Part shown: in pieces, positions 1 to 8,133 of the stretch
Layout: each line of letters opens with the position of its first letter
Position numbering within the stretch: position 1 is the stretch's first letter
NCBI GenBank assembly: GCA_903864485.1
Contig: CAIPGD010000122.1
Span: forward strand, 1-38,035
Reading direction: 5' to 3'
DNA from: an uncultured bacterium
Lineage (GTDB): Bacteria > Pseudomonadota > Gammaproteobacteria > Burkholderiales > Burkholderiaceae_E
Length of the DNA: 38,035 bases
Program-made: the position numbers and the translations under genes
The notes under the pieces: model-generated
Seen by the model: the letters and a program-made list of their open reading frames with translations, nothing else
The model's database searches: none
What the model was told of the DNA's origin: nothing

Positions 1-210
1 GCTACGGAGTATTGCCGTTATTCCAAAGGATATTACGGCACCTGTTGAGGCGAGGATGGACCTGCACCGAATAAGGTCAGCGGTAACTCTGCGCTGATCT
101 TGCCCGAACACCTCTACCTCCCCCAACAAGCCTGGATTTTGCCTTATCGCGCTACCGGCGATAAGAAACCCCAAGCCCTGTAGACTGTGTGATCTTTTGG
201 AGGTGCGGCA

Positions 211-414
211 ATGTCTGACGAAGCCTTAGCAGCCGTTTTCATCATTGTCGGTGTCTTCTTTGCTTTCTGGCTCTACATCCTGCTGCCAGCAAACATGGCG
301 GCGGCGCGAGGGCGAAGCGCCTTTGGCTGGGTCCTGCTGAGTTTGTTGTTCTCGCCGATCCTTGCCTGCCTGCTGCTAATGCTTCTTGGAAACAATCCCA
401 ACAGCAGAAGGTAA
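211..414 (+). CDS. small membrane protein (67 aa), possible cargo gene in the structural region
   Basis: Strong SD (TTTGGAGGT) just upstream of ATG; two hydrophobic segments; opposite strand to the structural genes. Confidence 0.55.
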   Translation: MSDEALAAVFIIVGVFFAFWLYILLPANMAAARGRSAFGWVLLSLLFSPILACLLLMLLGNNPNSRR

Positions 415-460
415 TGCAGACAGACTTGGACGTTCGGGGTCATGTGGCTCAGGTGAAGCG

Positions 461-883
461 CTAACCCTGCAAGGGATCGCCCGTGCTGTAATGCAGGATG
501 ATCGTTATGACCGCGGCCTTGAAAGCTGCGGCACCCTCGACAGGAAGATCGACCGGACGCGGTGCTTCCGCCTCGACCCAGTCGCAAAGGCCGCCCAGCG
601 TGCGGTCTGCCGCAATGATCGCACCCACGCTGGCGCAGAGCGCATCAAAGGCAGCATCTCGTTCAGCGCCCTGCAAGACCGCTTCGATCTCTGCCCTGTG
701 CTGATAGTGGTAGCGCAGAGGCGACATCGTCACCTCGGGATCACCTGGTTCACCGTCACGTAGGATCAGCAGGCCATCGATGGGCACGCGCTCGGGCAGG
801 ACGTCACCGCGCAGGGCGGTGGCGGGTAGCGCCGAAAGACGCGTGTGCAGCGCGACGAGGATGGTCTCGCGAAGGGTGCGCAC
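461..883 (-). CDS. phage tail terminator-like / conserved prophage protein
   Basis: 140-aa ORF collinear with the minus-strand head/tail genes; position and size fit a tail-completion protein. Confidence 0.55.
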   Translation of the reverse strand: MRTLRETILVALHTRLSALPATALRGDVLPERVPIDGLLILRDGEPGDPEVTMSPLRYHYQHRAEIEAVLQGAERDAAFDALCASVGAIIAADRTLGGLCDWVEAEAPRPVDLPVEGAAAFKAAVITIILHYSTGDPLQG

Positions 884-953
884 GGGTAATGCTCAATTTC
901 CGAGACGCATTTGTTGGATTGCCAAGAGCTCTACTTCCCGCCAAGTTTGGGTC

Positions 954-1892
954 ATGCGTGTATCCGATATGATGAAGCCCGATGGGCGAGTTTTCTTAAA
1001 AAGCGAATGGGGCCAGATTAGTGATGAGTGGCCCTGTGTGTCTTTTACCAAGCGTTCTGTAGGAGATCGCCTGAGGCGCGAGTTTGTTTCAGGGCGAGAC
1101 ATTCTTATCTATGTTGGCACGACCAACACGGAGATGACGCGCCAGACCGAACACCGCAGCCGCCTTATTTCGGCGGTAACAATTGAGCCTAACCAGATTC
1201 TTCAGACGCGTAAGATCGTACCTCCACACGCGTGGGCGAAGTCGAATGCCCAATGGGGTGATCGTTGGCCACACTCTATGGCCGTCTTGGCGGCAGCCAA
1301 TATAGTTGGCCCACCCTATCCCGCAGCTCGCGACATAATCCCTATTGCCTACCGGTCCTTTGGTGAAGTCGCCAATCGGGGCGGCGTCGTGGAAGCGTTG
1401 GGCGACGAACGAAAAGCCGTAATGGGCCTAGAGCTTGAACCCCTAACCCTAAATCTTCGCGAAGACGTTCTAAATTATCTTGGGTTGCGCGGAGCATTTT
1501 CTGTGGAAATTGACCAATCCGTAAAGCAAGAAGCATACAGAATGGCACAGTTAATCATCGACCGCGTCAAGCGTGGTGGAGAAGTTGGCGTGAAGGTCAA
1601 CCCCCTGAGATCGTCGCCGAATCTCTCCGACTTAAACGCTCTTCTTGTTCAAAAATGGTCTGAACAAGCCGGACGATGTGCTCTGTGTGGTGGTGCTTTG
1701 ACCGCCAAGGGTGGAAACAAGATGCTACAGCCCTCTGCAGATCGAACTGACAGCGGCAATGGAGCATACGACGATGCCAATGTTGCGATTACGCACCTCG
1801 CCTGCAATCTCGCAAAAAACAGTTATGGTGTGGATGACTTCGAAGACTGGCTCTCAGTTTTGCGAGGTGTAGACCTCGGTTCTGCGCCTTAA
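954..1892 (+). CDS. HNH-type endonuclease with large N-terminal domain
   Basis: C-terminal CALCGG...QPSADRTDSGNGAYDDANVAITHLACNLAKN is HNH/zinc-finger-like; start moved from 780 to the internal ATG at 954 because the upstream part overlaps the 461-883 gene. Confidence 0.65.
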   Translation: MRVSDMMKPDGRVFLKSEWGQISDEWPCVSFTKRSVGDRLRREFVSGRDILIYVGTTNTEMTRQTEHRSRLISAVTIEPNQILQTRKIVPPHAWAKSNAQWGDRWPHSMAVLAAANIVGPPYPAARDIIPIAYRSFGEVANRGGVVEALGDERKAVMGLELEPLTLNLREDVLNYLGLRGAFSVEIDQSVKQEAYRMAQLIIDRVKRGGEVGVKVNPLRSSPNLSDLNALLVQKWSEQAGRCALCGGALTAKGGNKMLQPSADRTDSGNGAYDDANVAITHLACNLAKNSYGVDDFEDWLSVLRGVDLGSAP

Positions 1893-1933
1893 AGCCATCG
1901 GATGATTTGCCATGGCCGCTATGCCGTACGTCT

Positions 1934-2551
1934 CTACACCCAGCTCGTCACAATGAACCCCGGTAAACCGTCCACCGCCCGTGCCGCATCCCGCGCCAGA
2001 TCCAGCCGCTTTGACAGCTTCACTTGTGGAAGCAGCAGGAAGATCGTCGCGCTGACGAGGCCGCGGCCAGTTTTCGACCGTGACGCCACGGCGCGACCCT
2101 TGGTGTTCAGCCGCCCCTCGGCCACCAGCAAGCTCGGACCCCTGCGGCGATAGATGAACCGCAGGCGTAGGCCGCTGCGGCGTTCCCATTCATTGGGGGT
2201 GATCCGACCACCTCGTGTGGATTTGCCCGCCGCGGGTGTGGGGATTGCCAGCCAAAAGCCATTCTTCGACCGGATCAATGGGCCGCTGTCGTGCGCGCCA
2301 ATAATTACCGGCGCCTTGGACCAAACCAGTGCTGCCGCGTTCAGGCTGGATTTGCCCTTGGGATATTGCTCCAACCGGATGGAGCCTGCCAGACGTGTAC
2401 CAAGCCCTGCGCCGGTGATCTGCCCGCGCCAATTGGCTTTGAGGCTAAGGGCAGCGCCCCGAAGGGCGTCGAATACCGCCTTTTCGCCGGCGAGGACCTC
2501 GGCCTGCATGGCGGCTGCGATGCTGCCGGTGATGTCTAGGCGGAGTTTCAC
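1934..2551 (-). CDS. DUF6441-like phage protein (tail/head completion)
   Basis: 205-aa ORF with ATGA-type overlap to the next gene; sequence resembles the DUF6441 family. Confidence 0.6.
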   Translation of the reverse strand: MKLRLDITGSIAAAMQAEVLAGEKAVFDALRGAALSLKANWRGQITGAGLGTRLAGSIRLEQYPKGKSSLNAAALVWSKAPVIIGAHDSGPLIRSKNGFWLAIPTPAAGKSTRGGRITPNEWERRSGLRLRFIYRRRGPSLLVAEGRLNTKGRAVASRSKTGRGLVSATIFLLLPQVKLSKRLDLARDAARAVDGLPGFIVTSWV

Positions 2552-2859
2552 GCGGGTGTAGCTTCGATGGTCCAGATCAAGCGATCCCGATCGCGGATCG
2601 GCTCTCCTTGGATGAGGAAGGTTTCGTCCTCAAAGAGGATTTGCTCATGGCGGCAGGGTGCGGGAAGTTCTGACACGCGCACGTCAAACCGGAAGGTTTC
2701 GGACACCAGACGCGCGGCCCCGAACTCGGTCACGGCATCATTGCGCCGCGGGATGATGCGGATGCGGGTGAACTGCCCGTCGCTGTCACGATGCCACGCC
2801 TCATGGGCGAGGTTCGCATCAGCGAAGAGCAGATCAATTGCCAAGGCAAAGGCCGTCAT
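2548..2859 (-). CDS. phage head-tail joining/attachment-like protein
   Basis: 103 aa, located between the capsid and tail genes. Confidence 0.5.
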   Translation of the reverse strand: MTAFALAIDLLFADANLAHEAWHRDSDGQFTRIRIIPRRNDAVTEFGAARLVSETFRFDVRVSELPAPCRHEQILFEDETFLIQGEPIRDRDRLIWTIEATPA

Positions 2860-2870
2860 TCTGACCTGCC

Positions 2871-3893
2871 TCAGTTCGAGCTGAAGATCCGGATCGCAAG
2901 GCGGGGCCGCTTGTTTACTGGCAGGATCGAGGCTTCCGTCATAAGGTCAATCCAGCGGCCTTTGGCATCCATCATTTGGCGCGCGTAAAGTGGCAGCCCG
3001 ATGGTGTTGGCAGTTTCCAGCAAGTTTGCCGGTCCGCCGTAGGTGGTAAAGGTGTCAAAGGTGCCAAGCGGGAAAGCAATCCCTTCGCCTGCGGGGATCA
3101 GCCGCTCTGAGGTGCCGCTCGAGAGGGTGACCGAGCCGTTGTATTCCTCAAAGAGTATGCCCGCAAAGGGGAAGGCGCGGCGCATATCCTCGCGCAGCGG
3201 CTGACCGCCGGTCGCGGAGAAGAACTTGTAGGCCTCTTCGGTCTTGGGGTGGCTGATCAGCTTGTCGAAGAACTCCGAACTGACCAGCGCATGGGCGGTG
3301 GTCATGGTCTCGCCCAGAAGGCTGTCCTCGATCCCGCGCAGGACGGTCCGGACCTTGCCCTGAACGTTGGTGCCTGCGGTTGCAAACACAAAGTCGACCG
3401 AGATTTGCTCGATACCGAATTCGGTGAAGTAGTTGTAGAGCGTGGTACCCGCACCGTCCTTTACGATGCCGCGCAACGCATTCATCTCCATGTATTCGCG
3501 GGTCTGGGCGTGCTTGCGGCGCATGAGTGTCAGTTTGCGGTTCATCACCTCGACCAGTGGGTCTGCCGCGTCTGACAGGCCAAGTGCTGGCGTGCCTTGG
3601 ATGTCGGCCGGTAGGATCACGTCATCATGGGGGATCCAGGGCAGGGCGAAGCTGCGCATCGAGCGCGCCTCGCGATTGCCCACCGTGGCGGGTGCCCCCA
3701 GGGGCACCGAGGGCAGGAGGCTCAGGACGCCGGCGCGTTGTTCGATCACGATCGAGCGCTGGGTCACCCCTTCAAAGCGAAAGAGGCCGATCTGGCCTAG
3801 GCGGGTGTAGAAGTTGGGCAGGATGTTGATGGCCTGCGTCATCTCGGCGAGCGAATAGCCGCCCGCGTCGAACGGGTTGCGGGTGATGGTCAT
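2871..3893 (-). CDS. major capsid protein (phage capsid E family)
   Basis: 340 aa; MTITRNPFDAGGYSLAEMTQAINILPN...RVGLIGLF-like N-terminus and gene order after the decoration protein. Confidence 0.85.
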   Translation of the reverse strand: MTITRNPFDAGGYSLAEMTQAINILPNFYTRLGQIGLFRFEGVTQRSIVIEQRAGVLSLLPSVPLGAPATVGNREARSMRSFALPWIPHDDVILPADIQGTPALGLSDAADPLVEVMNRKLTLMRRKHAQTREYMEMNALRGIVKDGAGTTLYNYFTEFGIEQISVDFVFATAGTNVQGKVRTVLRGIEDSLLGETMTTAHALVSSEFFDKLISHPKTEEAYKFFSATGGQPLREDMRRAFPFAGILFEEYNGSVTLSSGTSERLIPAGEGIAFPLGTFDTFTTYGGPANLLETANTIGLPLYARQMMDAKGRWIDLMTEASILPVNKRPRLAIRIFSSN

Positions 3894-3951
3894 GGGAAAC
3901 TCCAGGGGAAAGGGTGCGAGTTGCGAGGTGCGCGCTGTGTCTGGGGCGAGA

Positions 3952-4332
3952 TCAGGCGGTGTCGCGCGGTACGATGCCGAGTGTGGTCAGCTGGGCGTGC
4001 TTGGCGGCCGTTTTGGTGGCGTCATCGACGCTGGCATCAAAAACCAAAGCCGCTTTCGACACGATGGCGGGGCCACGCACGATCACCACGCCGATGCCAT
4101 CTGCACCGCTGGCATTAACCGCTTGCAGCAGAATGCCAGCCGCGCTCTGCGCGCCATCTGTGCCGCTGGCCGTGCTGAGTTTGAGCTTGCCGCTTGCGGT
4201 GATGCGGCCAAGCACAGCACCAACGGGATAGTTTGTCCCGGCCAGAAGGGTGACAGTTTCTCGGGTGAAGTTGGGGTTCAGTTCGTATTTGAGAACATCG
4301 CCCATGGTGGCGGGCTGTCGCAAGACGGTCAT
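3952..4332 (-). CDS. head decoration protein (lambda gpD-like)
   Basis: 126 aa; TRETVTLLAGTNYPVGAVLGRIT motif; between protease and capsid. Confidence 0.8.
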   Translation of the reverse strand: MTVLRQPATMGDVLKYELNPNFTRETVTLLAGTNYPVGAVLGRITASGKLKLSTASGTDGAQSAAGILLQAVNASGADGIGVVIVRGPAIVSKAALVFDASVDDATKTAAKHAQLTTLGIVPRDTA

Positions 4333-4422
4333 CTTGGGGATCCTTCTCGGGTATGAGGCAAAAAGAAATCCCCTGCCGGGGAGGAGCGGCAGGGGATCAG
4401 TTGGGCGCGAAGGGGAGGGAGA

Positions 4423-5835
4423 TCAGACCTTTGCGCCGGCGGCAGCTTTTCTCGCGGCAGCCACAATCGGGCTGTCCGCAGACTTCGGGAGGATGGGAGA
4501 GGGTGGTGCTGCCACGATATCTCGCGCATCGGCGGCTGCGGCTGCGCGCTGAAGGACGAGTTTGCGCAAAGCTTCTGGAACAGTGCCTTCGCGCAGCGCT
4601 TTTGCGGAATCAATCGCGATGCCAAGGCGGCCGGCCTGTGCGGCGATCTCGGCAATCTCTGCAGCTGCTTCGCGCAGATGTGCCGATAGGTCTGCCAGGT
4701 TGCTTGGTGTTGAAGCAGCGGCAACGGGCGGCTGAGATACGGCCGAGGGGGAGGCCGAAGGAGCCGGGTGTTCATCAGCTAAATCGGTTTCACCATTCTT
4801 GATGTCCGTCAGCTCGGTGTCGGTATCCTGCGCGCTGTCCGCGGGGTCGTTCTTGGTGGCCATGACTGCCTCCTGTCTGGATTTTGGATGAGATGCGCGC
4901 CCTGCGCGCACGGGTGAGAGCATCGGCGCCGCGCCGAGCATCTGCCCAAAGCCGGCAAAGCCTTGCGCCAGATCTGTGACCTCGTCCGCAAGGCCCGCAA
5001 CCACGGCATCGGCGCCGCGAAAGGTGGCAGCTTCGGTGGCCATTGCCGCCGCCTGGCTCAGCCGAGTGCCCCGCCCTGCGGCGACGGTTTGCGTGAACAA
5101 AACCCGCAAGGCATCGATCTCGCGCTGGATGTCATCACGGACGGGTGCTGGCAGCGGCTCATAGGGGTTGGCATCGACCTTATGCTGGCCTGAATGCATC
5201 AACGTGATGCGCACGCCGTCCTGATCAAGCTGACCGCTGAGATCGGCATGCATCACCACGACCCCGATGCTGCCGACAGCACCCGTGCGCGGCAGGAGGA
5301 TCCGGTCGGCTTGAGAGGCTAGGGCGTAGCCCGCTGAGAAGGCGTGTTCCGCAACAAAGGCCCAGACCGGCTTGTCGCGGCGCAGCGCACGGATCTGGTC
5401 TGCGAGATCAAAAACGCCTGCGACCTCGCCGCCAAAGCTGTCGATCTCAAGGGCTACGCCGCGAACGTTGGGATCGCGCGCCACCGCATCGATCTGTGCG
5501 CCGATCCCCTCATAGCTGGTCTGGCCGGAGGATTGTCCGATCCAGCCACCACGGTGGATAAGCACCCCGGCGATCTCGATCACGGCGATCCCGTCCACGA
5601 CCGGGTAGGGCGTCTCCCCAAACTGGTCCAGGCTGCCAGCCAATCCGCCAGTCAAAAGGCTGGTGCGCGCGCGCATATGCGCAGACCCGTCGAGCGCCTC
5701 GGCGTTATCAGACAGTTCCACCCGACGTCCAAGAATGCGTGACCCGAGCCCTGACAGAAACGCCATGGCCTTGGAAGGTTCGACAAGCAGCGGCGTGTTA
5801 AAGGCGCGTGCGGCAATTCGAGCATGCAGCATCAA
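4423..5835 (-). CDS. S49 family peptidase / head maturation protease (SppA-like)
   Basis: GVALEIDSFGGEVAGVFDLADQI and FSAGYALASQADRILLPRTGAVGSIGVVVMHAD motifs. Confidence 0.88.
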   Translation of the reverse strand: MMLHARIAARAFNTPLLVEPSKAMAFLSGLGSRILGRRVELSDNAEALDGSAHMRARTSLLTGGLAGSLDQFGETPYPVVDGIAVIEIAGVLIHRGGWIGQSSGQTSYEGIGAQIDAVARDPNVRGVALEIDSFGGEVAGVFDLADQIRALRRDKPVWAFVAEHAFSAGYALASQADRILLPRTGAVGSIGVVVMHADLSGQLDQDGVRITLMHSGQHKVDANPYEPLPAPVRDDIQREIDALRVLFTQTVAAGRGTRLSQAAAMATEAATFRGADAVVAGLADEVTDLAQGFAGFGQMLGAAPMLSPVRAGRASHPKSRQEAVMATKNDPADSAQDTDTELTDIKNGETDLADEHPAPSASPSAVSQPPVAAASTPSNLADLSAHLREAAAEIAEIAAQAGRLGIAIDSAKALREGTVPEALRKLVLQRAAAAADARDIVAAPPSPILPKSADSPIVAAARKAAAGAKV

Positions 5836-7325
5836 GGTTGGCCCTCCATAGGGTTCGGACTGTCTGCTGGGTCTGAGGGCAGATCTGTCTGAGCCATATC
5901 TGCGCCTTGCATGGCTTGGACGCCTTGCGCGGGTGATCCGGGCCGTCGGAAATCCAGGCCCAGAGCGCGCTCGCGGGCGCGTTCTGCGGCAATTTCGCGG
6001 TCGACCTGTTCTGCGTCATAGCCGCGCTCGGCAATGGCTTGGGTGCGCGATTTTAACCCCGCCTCAATCTGGGCTATTTCTGCATTGGCGTCTTTGAGCG
6101 GATCGACCCAGTCCCACTTTGTGGGAAGCCAGTCGGCGGCGAGCATCCGCGGCCGTTCAGCCTCGTAGCCCGGCAAGGATAGGGTGTCTGACAACACCGC
6201 AAGATCCAGCCAAAGGGCGTAGACCGGACGGCAAAGCTGGTAGACCATGACCGAATGCTGCCATGCGGACACGCGACGGCGGAATTCGATGAGGGCCAGG
6301 CGCGAATTCGAGAAGTTGCCCTTGACCATATCATTGGCGAGATAGGGATAGGGGATGCCAAGTGCTGCCGAGATTTGCAAAAGCGTGCGGTACTGGAAGG
6401 GCTCATAGGTGACCCCGCTGTCCGCAGGTTGGCCTACGGTCACATCCTCTCCCGGATCGAGCCGCACGATCTGCCCCGGGCTGATCTCGACGCCCGCAGG
6501 CATCTCCTCGTCCTCAAGCGGTGCGAGCGGGTTTTCTGGCGCAGGCGAGGTGACAAACATCGCATACATCGCGGCGACCTTTTTGCGGTCCAACTCGGCA
6601 TCGTCATACTGATCGAGCAAGAAGAGCTTCACGATCGCGGGGGCAAGTTTTGAGACGCCGCGCAGTTGGCCTCCTTCGACCGGGTCGATCACATGGATGA
6701 CCTCCGTGGCCGGCACGCGCACGATCTCACCCGAAAGCCCGGGATCGGTGCTATCGCCCGGATGGCGGCGCAGGAAGTGATAGGCCACACGCCGTCCGAT
6801 CCGGTCAAACTCGATGCCCTGCCGGATCGCGTTGCCATTCCGCGCCACACCTGTTTCATGCAGCGGCAGCATTTCCGAGGGCAGCATTTGGAGTTGCAGC
6901 GGTACGCTAAGCCCGTCCTCCACCCGCCGCGGACGGATCCTGACAAAGACCTCGCCTGCGATGAACACTTCCCGCGCGGCGCGACGCTGCAGGCCATAGA
7001 AATCCGTCAGCCCCTCGGCATCCGCCTCGTCCGTCCAGGCGAGCCAAAGCCGCTGCAGCTCTTCCTTTTGTGCCGCATCAACCAGTTTTGAGATCGGTTT
7101 GATCCCGTCGCCCACCGTATTTGCGGCCCAACTTTCGACCGCATTCACGGCATAGCCGTTGTTGCGCACCAGCCAGCGCGCCCGGGCGGTGATGTCGGGC
7201 CCGGATCCTGCAATCAGCGAATTCACATGGGCCCGTGTCGCCTGGAACCCGCGCATTCGGCGGTGGTGCTGGCCGGCATCGAACCCGCCGATGAAGGCGC
7301 CAAGGCGTTGTCGCCAGTTCATCAC
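5832..7325 (-). CDS. phage portal protein, lambda family
   Basis: 497 aa; GEVFVRIRPR..., DDAELDRKKVAAMYAMFVTSP; ATGA overlap with the protease gene. Confidence 0.9.
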   Translation of the reverse strand: MMNWRQRLGAFIGGFDAGQHHRRMRGFQATRAHVNSLIAGSGPDITARARWLVRNNGYAVNAVESWAANTVGDGIKPISKLVDAAQKEELQRLWLAWTDEADAEGLTDFYGLQRRAAREVFIAGEVFVRIRPRRVEDGLSVPLQLQMLPSEMLPLHETGVARNGNAIRQGIEFDRIGRRVAYHFLRRHPGDSTDPGLSGEIVRVPATEVIHVIDPVEGGQLRGVSKLAPAIVKLFLLDQYDDAELDRKKVAAMYAMFVTSPAPENPLAPLEDEEMPAGVEISPGQIVRLDPGEDVTVGQPADSGVTYEPFQYRTLLQISAALGIPYPYLANDMVKGNFSNSRLALIEFRRRVSAWQHSVMVYQLCRPVYALWLDLAVLSDTLSLPGYEAERPRMLAADWLPTKWDWVDPLKDANAEIAQIEAGLKSRTQAIAERGYDAEQVDREIAAERARERALGLDFRRPGSPAQGVQAMQGADMAQTDLPSDPADSPNPMEGQP

Positions 7326-7531
7326 AGGTCCTTCACGGCATGAGGACGCAGGATCCGCCCGGCACCGCTCGCAAGCTTAGCCATCCGCCGTTCAACATCG
7401 CCGATGGCAGCGGCGAGTTCAGCATCGCTGCCGTAGTTGACGGTCTTGCCATCGTAACTGACTGACCGCGTGCCGCTGTAGCGCGCGGCCAGAAGTGCAG
7501 TATGGCGGAGTCTCAGCTCGTCGAGGGTCAT
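7322..7531 (-). CDS. gpW-like head-tail joining protein
   Basis: 69 aa; YSGTRSVSYDGKTVNYGSDAELAAAI; upstream of portal. Confidence 0.8.
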   Translation of the reverse strand: MTLDELRLRHTALLAARYSGTRSVSYDGKTVNYGSDAELAAAIGDVERRMAKLASGAGRILRPHAVKDL

Positions 7532-7540
7532 TCATATCTC

Positions 7541-7569
7541 TTGTTTTGCACACTATCAGTGTGTATGGT
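7541..7569 (+). promoter_or_regulatory. candidate ccdAB promoter/operator
   Basis: TTGTTT (7541-7546), 17-bp spacer, TATGGT (7564-7569); inverted repeat CACACT-ATC-AGTGTG (7549-7563) inside the spacer. Confidence 0.45.
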
Positions 7570-7591
7570 CCGTATGTGTCTGGAGGACCCT

Positions 7592-7837
7592 ATGTCGCAA
7601 ACCACTTCTGAAAAGCAGCGCACGAACGTCACCCTGTCGGCGGCCAATCTGGTTGCCGCACGCCAGTTGGGTCTCAATGTTTCGGCTATCAGTGATGCCG
7701 CGGTCGCCGAGGCCGTTCGCAAGGCGAAAGCAGAAGCTTGGGCCAAAGAGAACGCAGGCGCGATTGCAGAGCGCCGGGCGTGGATCGAGGCCAATGGAAC
7801 TCCCTTGGGCGAGCTTCAGGTTTTGCAGATCCGATAA
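7592..7837 (+). CDS. ccdA: CcdA-like antitoxin
   Basis: MSQTTSEKQRTNVTLSAANLVAARQLG...AWAKENAGAIAERRAWIEANGTPLGELQVL, typical CcdA; start reassigned to ATG 7592. Confidence 0.85.
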   Translation: MSQTTSEKQRTNVTLSAANLVAARQLGLNVSAISDAAVAEAVRKAKAEAWAKENAGAIAERRAWIEANGTPLGELQVLQIR

Positions 7838-8133
7838 TGGCCCAGTTCAAGGTTTATCATATCGGCGGCGGCTTACTGGTGCTCGATCTGCAAACGGATT
7901 TGATCGAGACAGGTACGCGTGTGGTGGCACCGCTTGTGGCCGTCGCGTCAGGACCAAAGCCCATTGGGCGCTTGGAACCTACCTTTAAAATTGAAGGTGC
8001 AGCCTACGTTCTGCACACGGCAGAGATGGCGGCAATTCCGTCTGCGCTGCTTAAGGCCGAGCCCGTCGCTGATCTGTCCGCCTCGGATTATGAAATCCGC
8101 GGCGCCCTTGATATGGTCTTCTCCGGCTTTTGA
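7837..8133 (+). CDS. ccdB: CcdB-like toxin
   Basis: 98 aa MAQFKVYHIGGG...VAPLV...KPIGRLEPTFKIEG..YVLHTAEMAAIPSALL; TAATG overlap with ccdA. Confidence 0.85.
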   Translation: MAQFKVYHIGGGLLVLDLQTDLIETGTRVVAPLVAVASGPKPIGRLEPTFKIEGAAYVLHTAEMAAIPSALLKAEPVADLSASDYEIRGALDMVFSGF

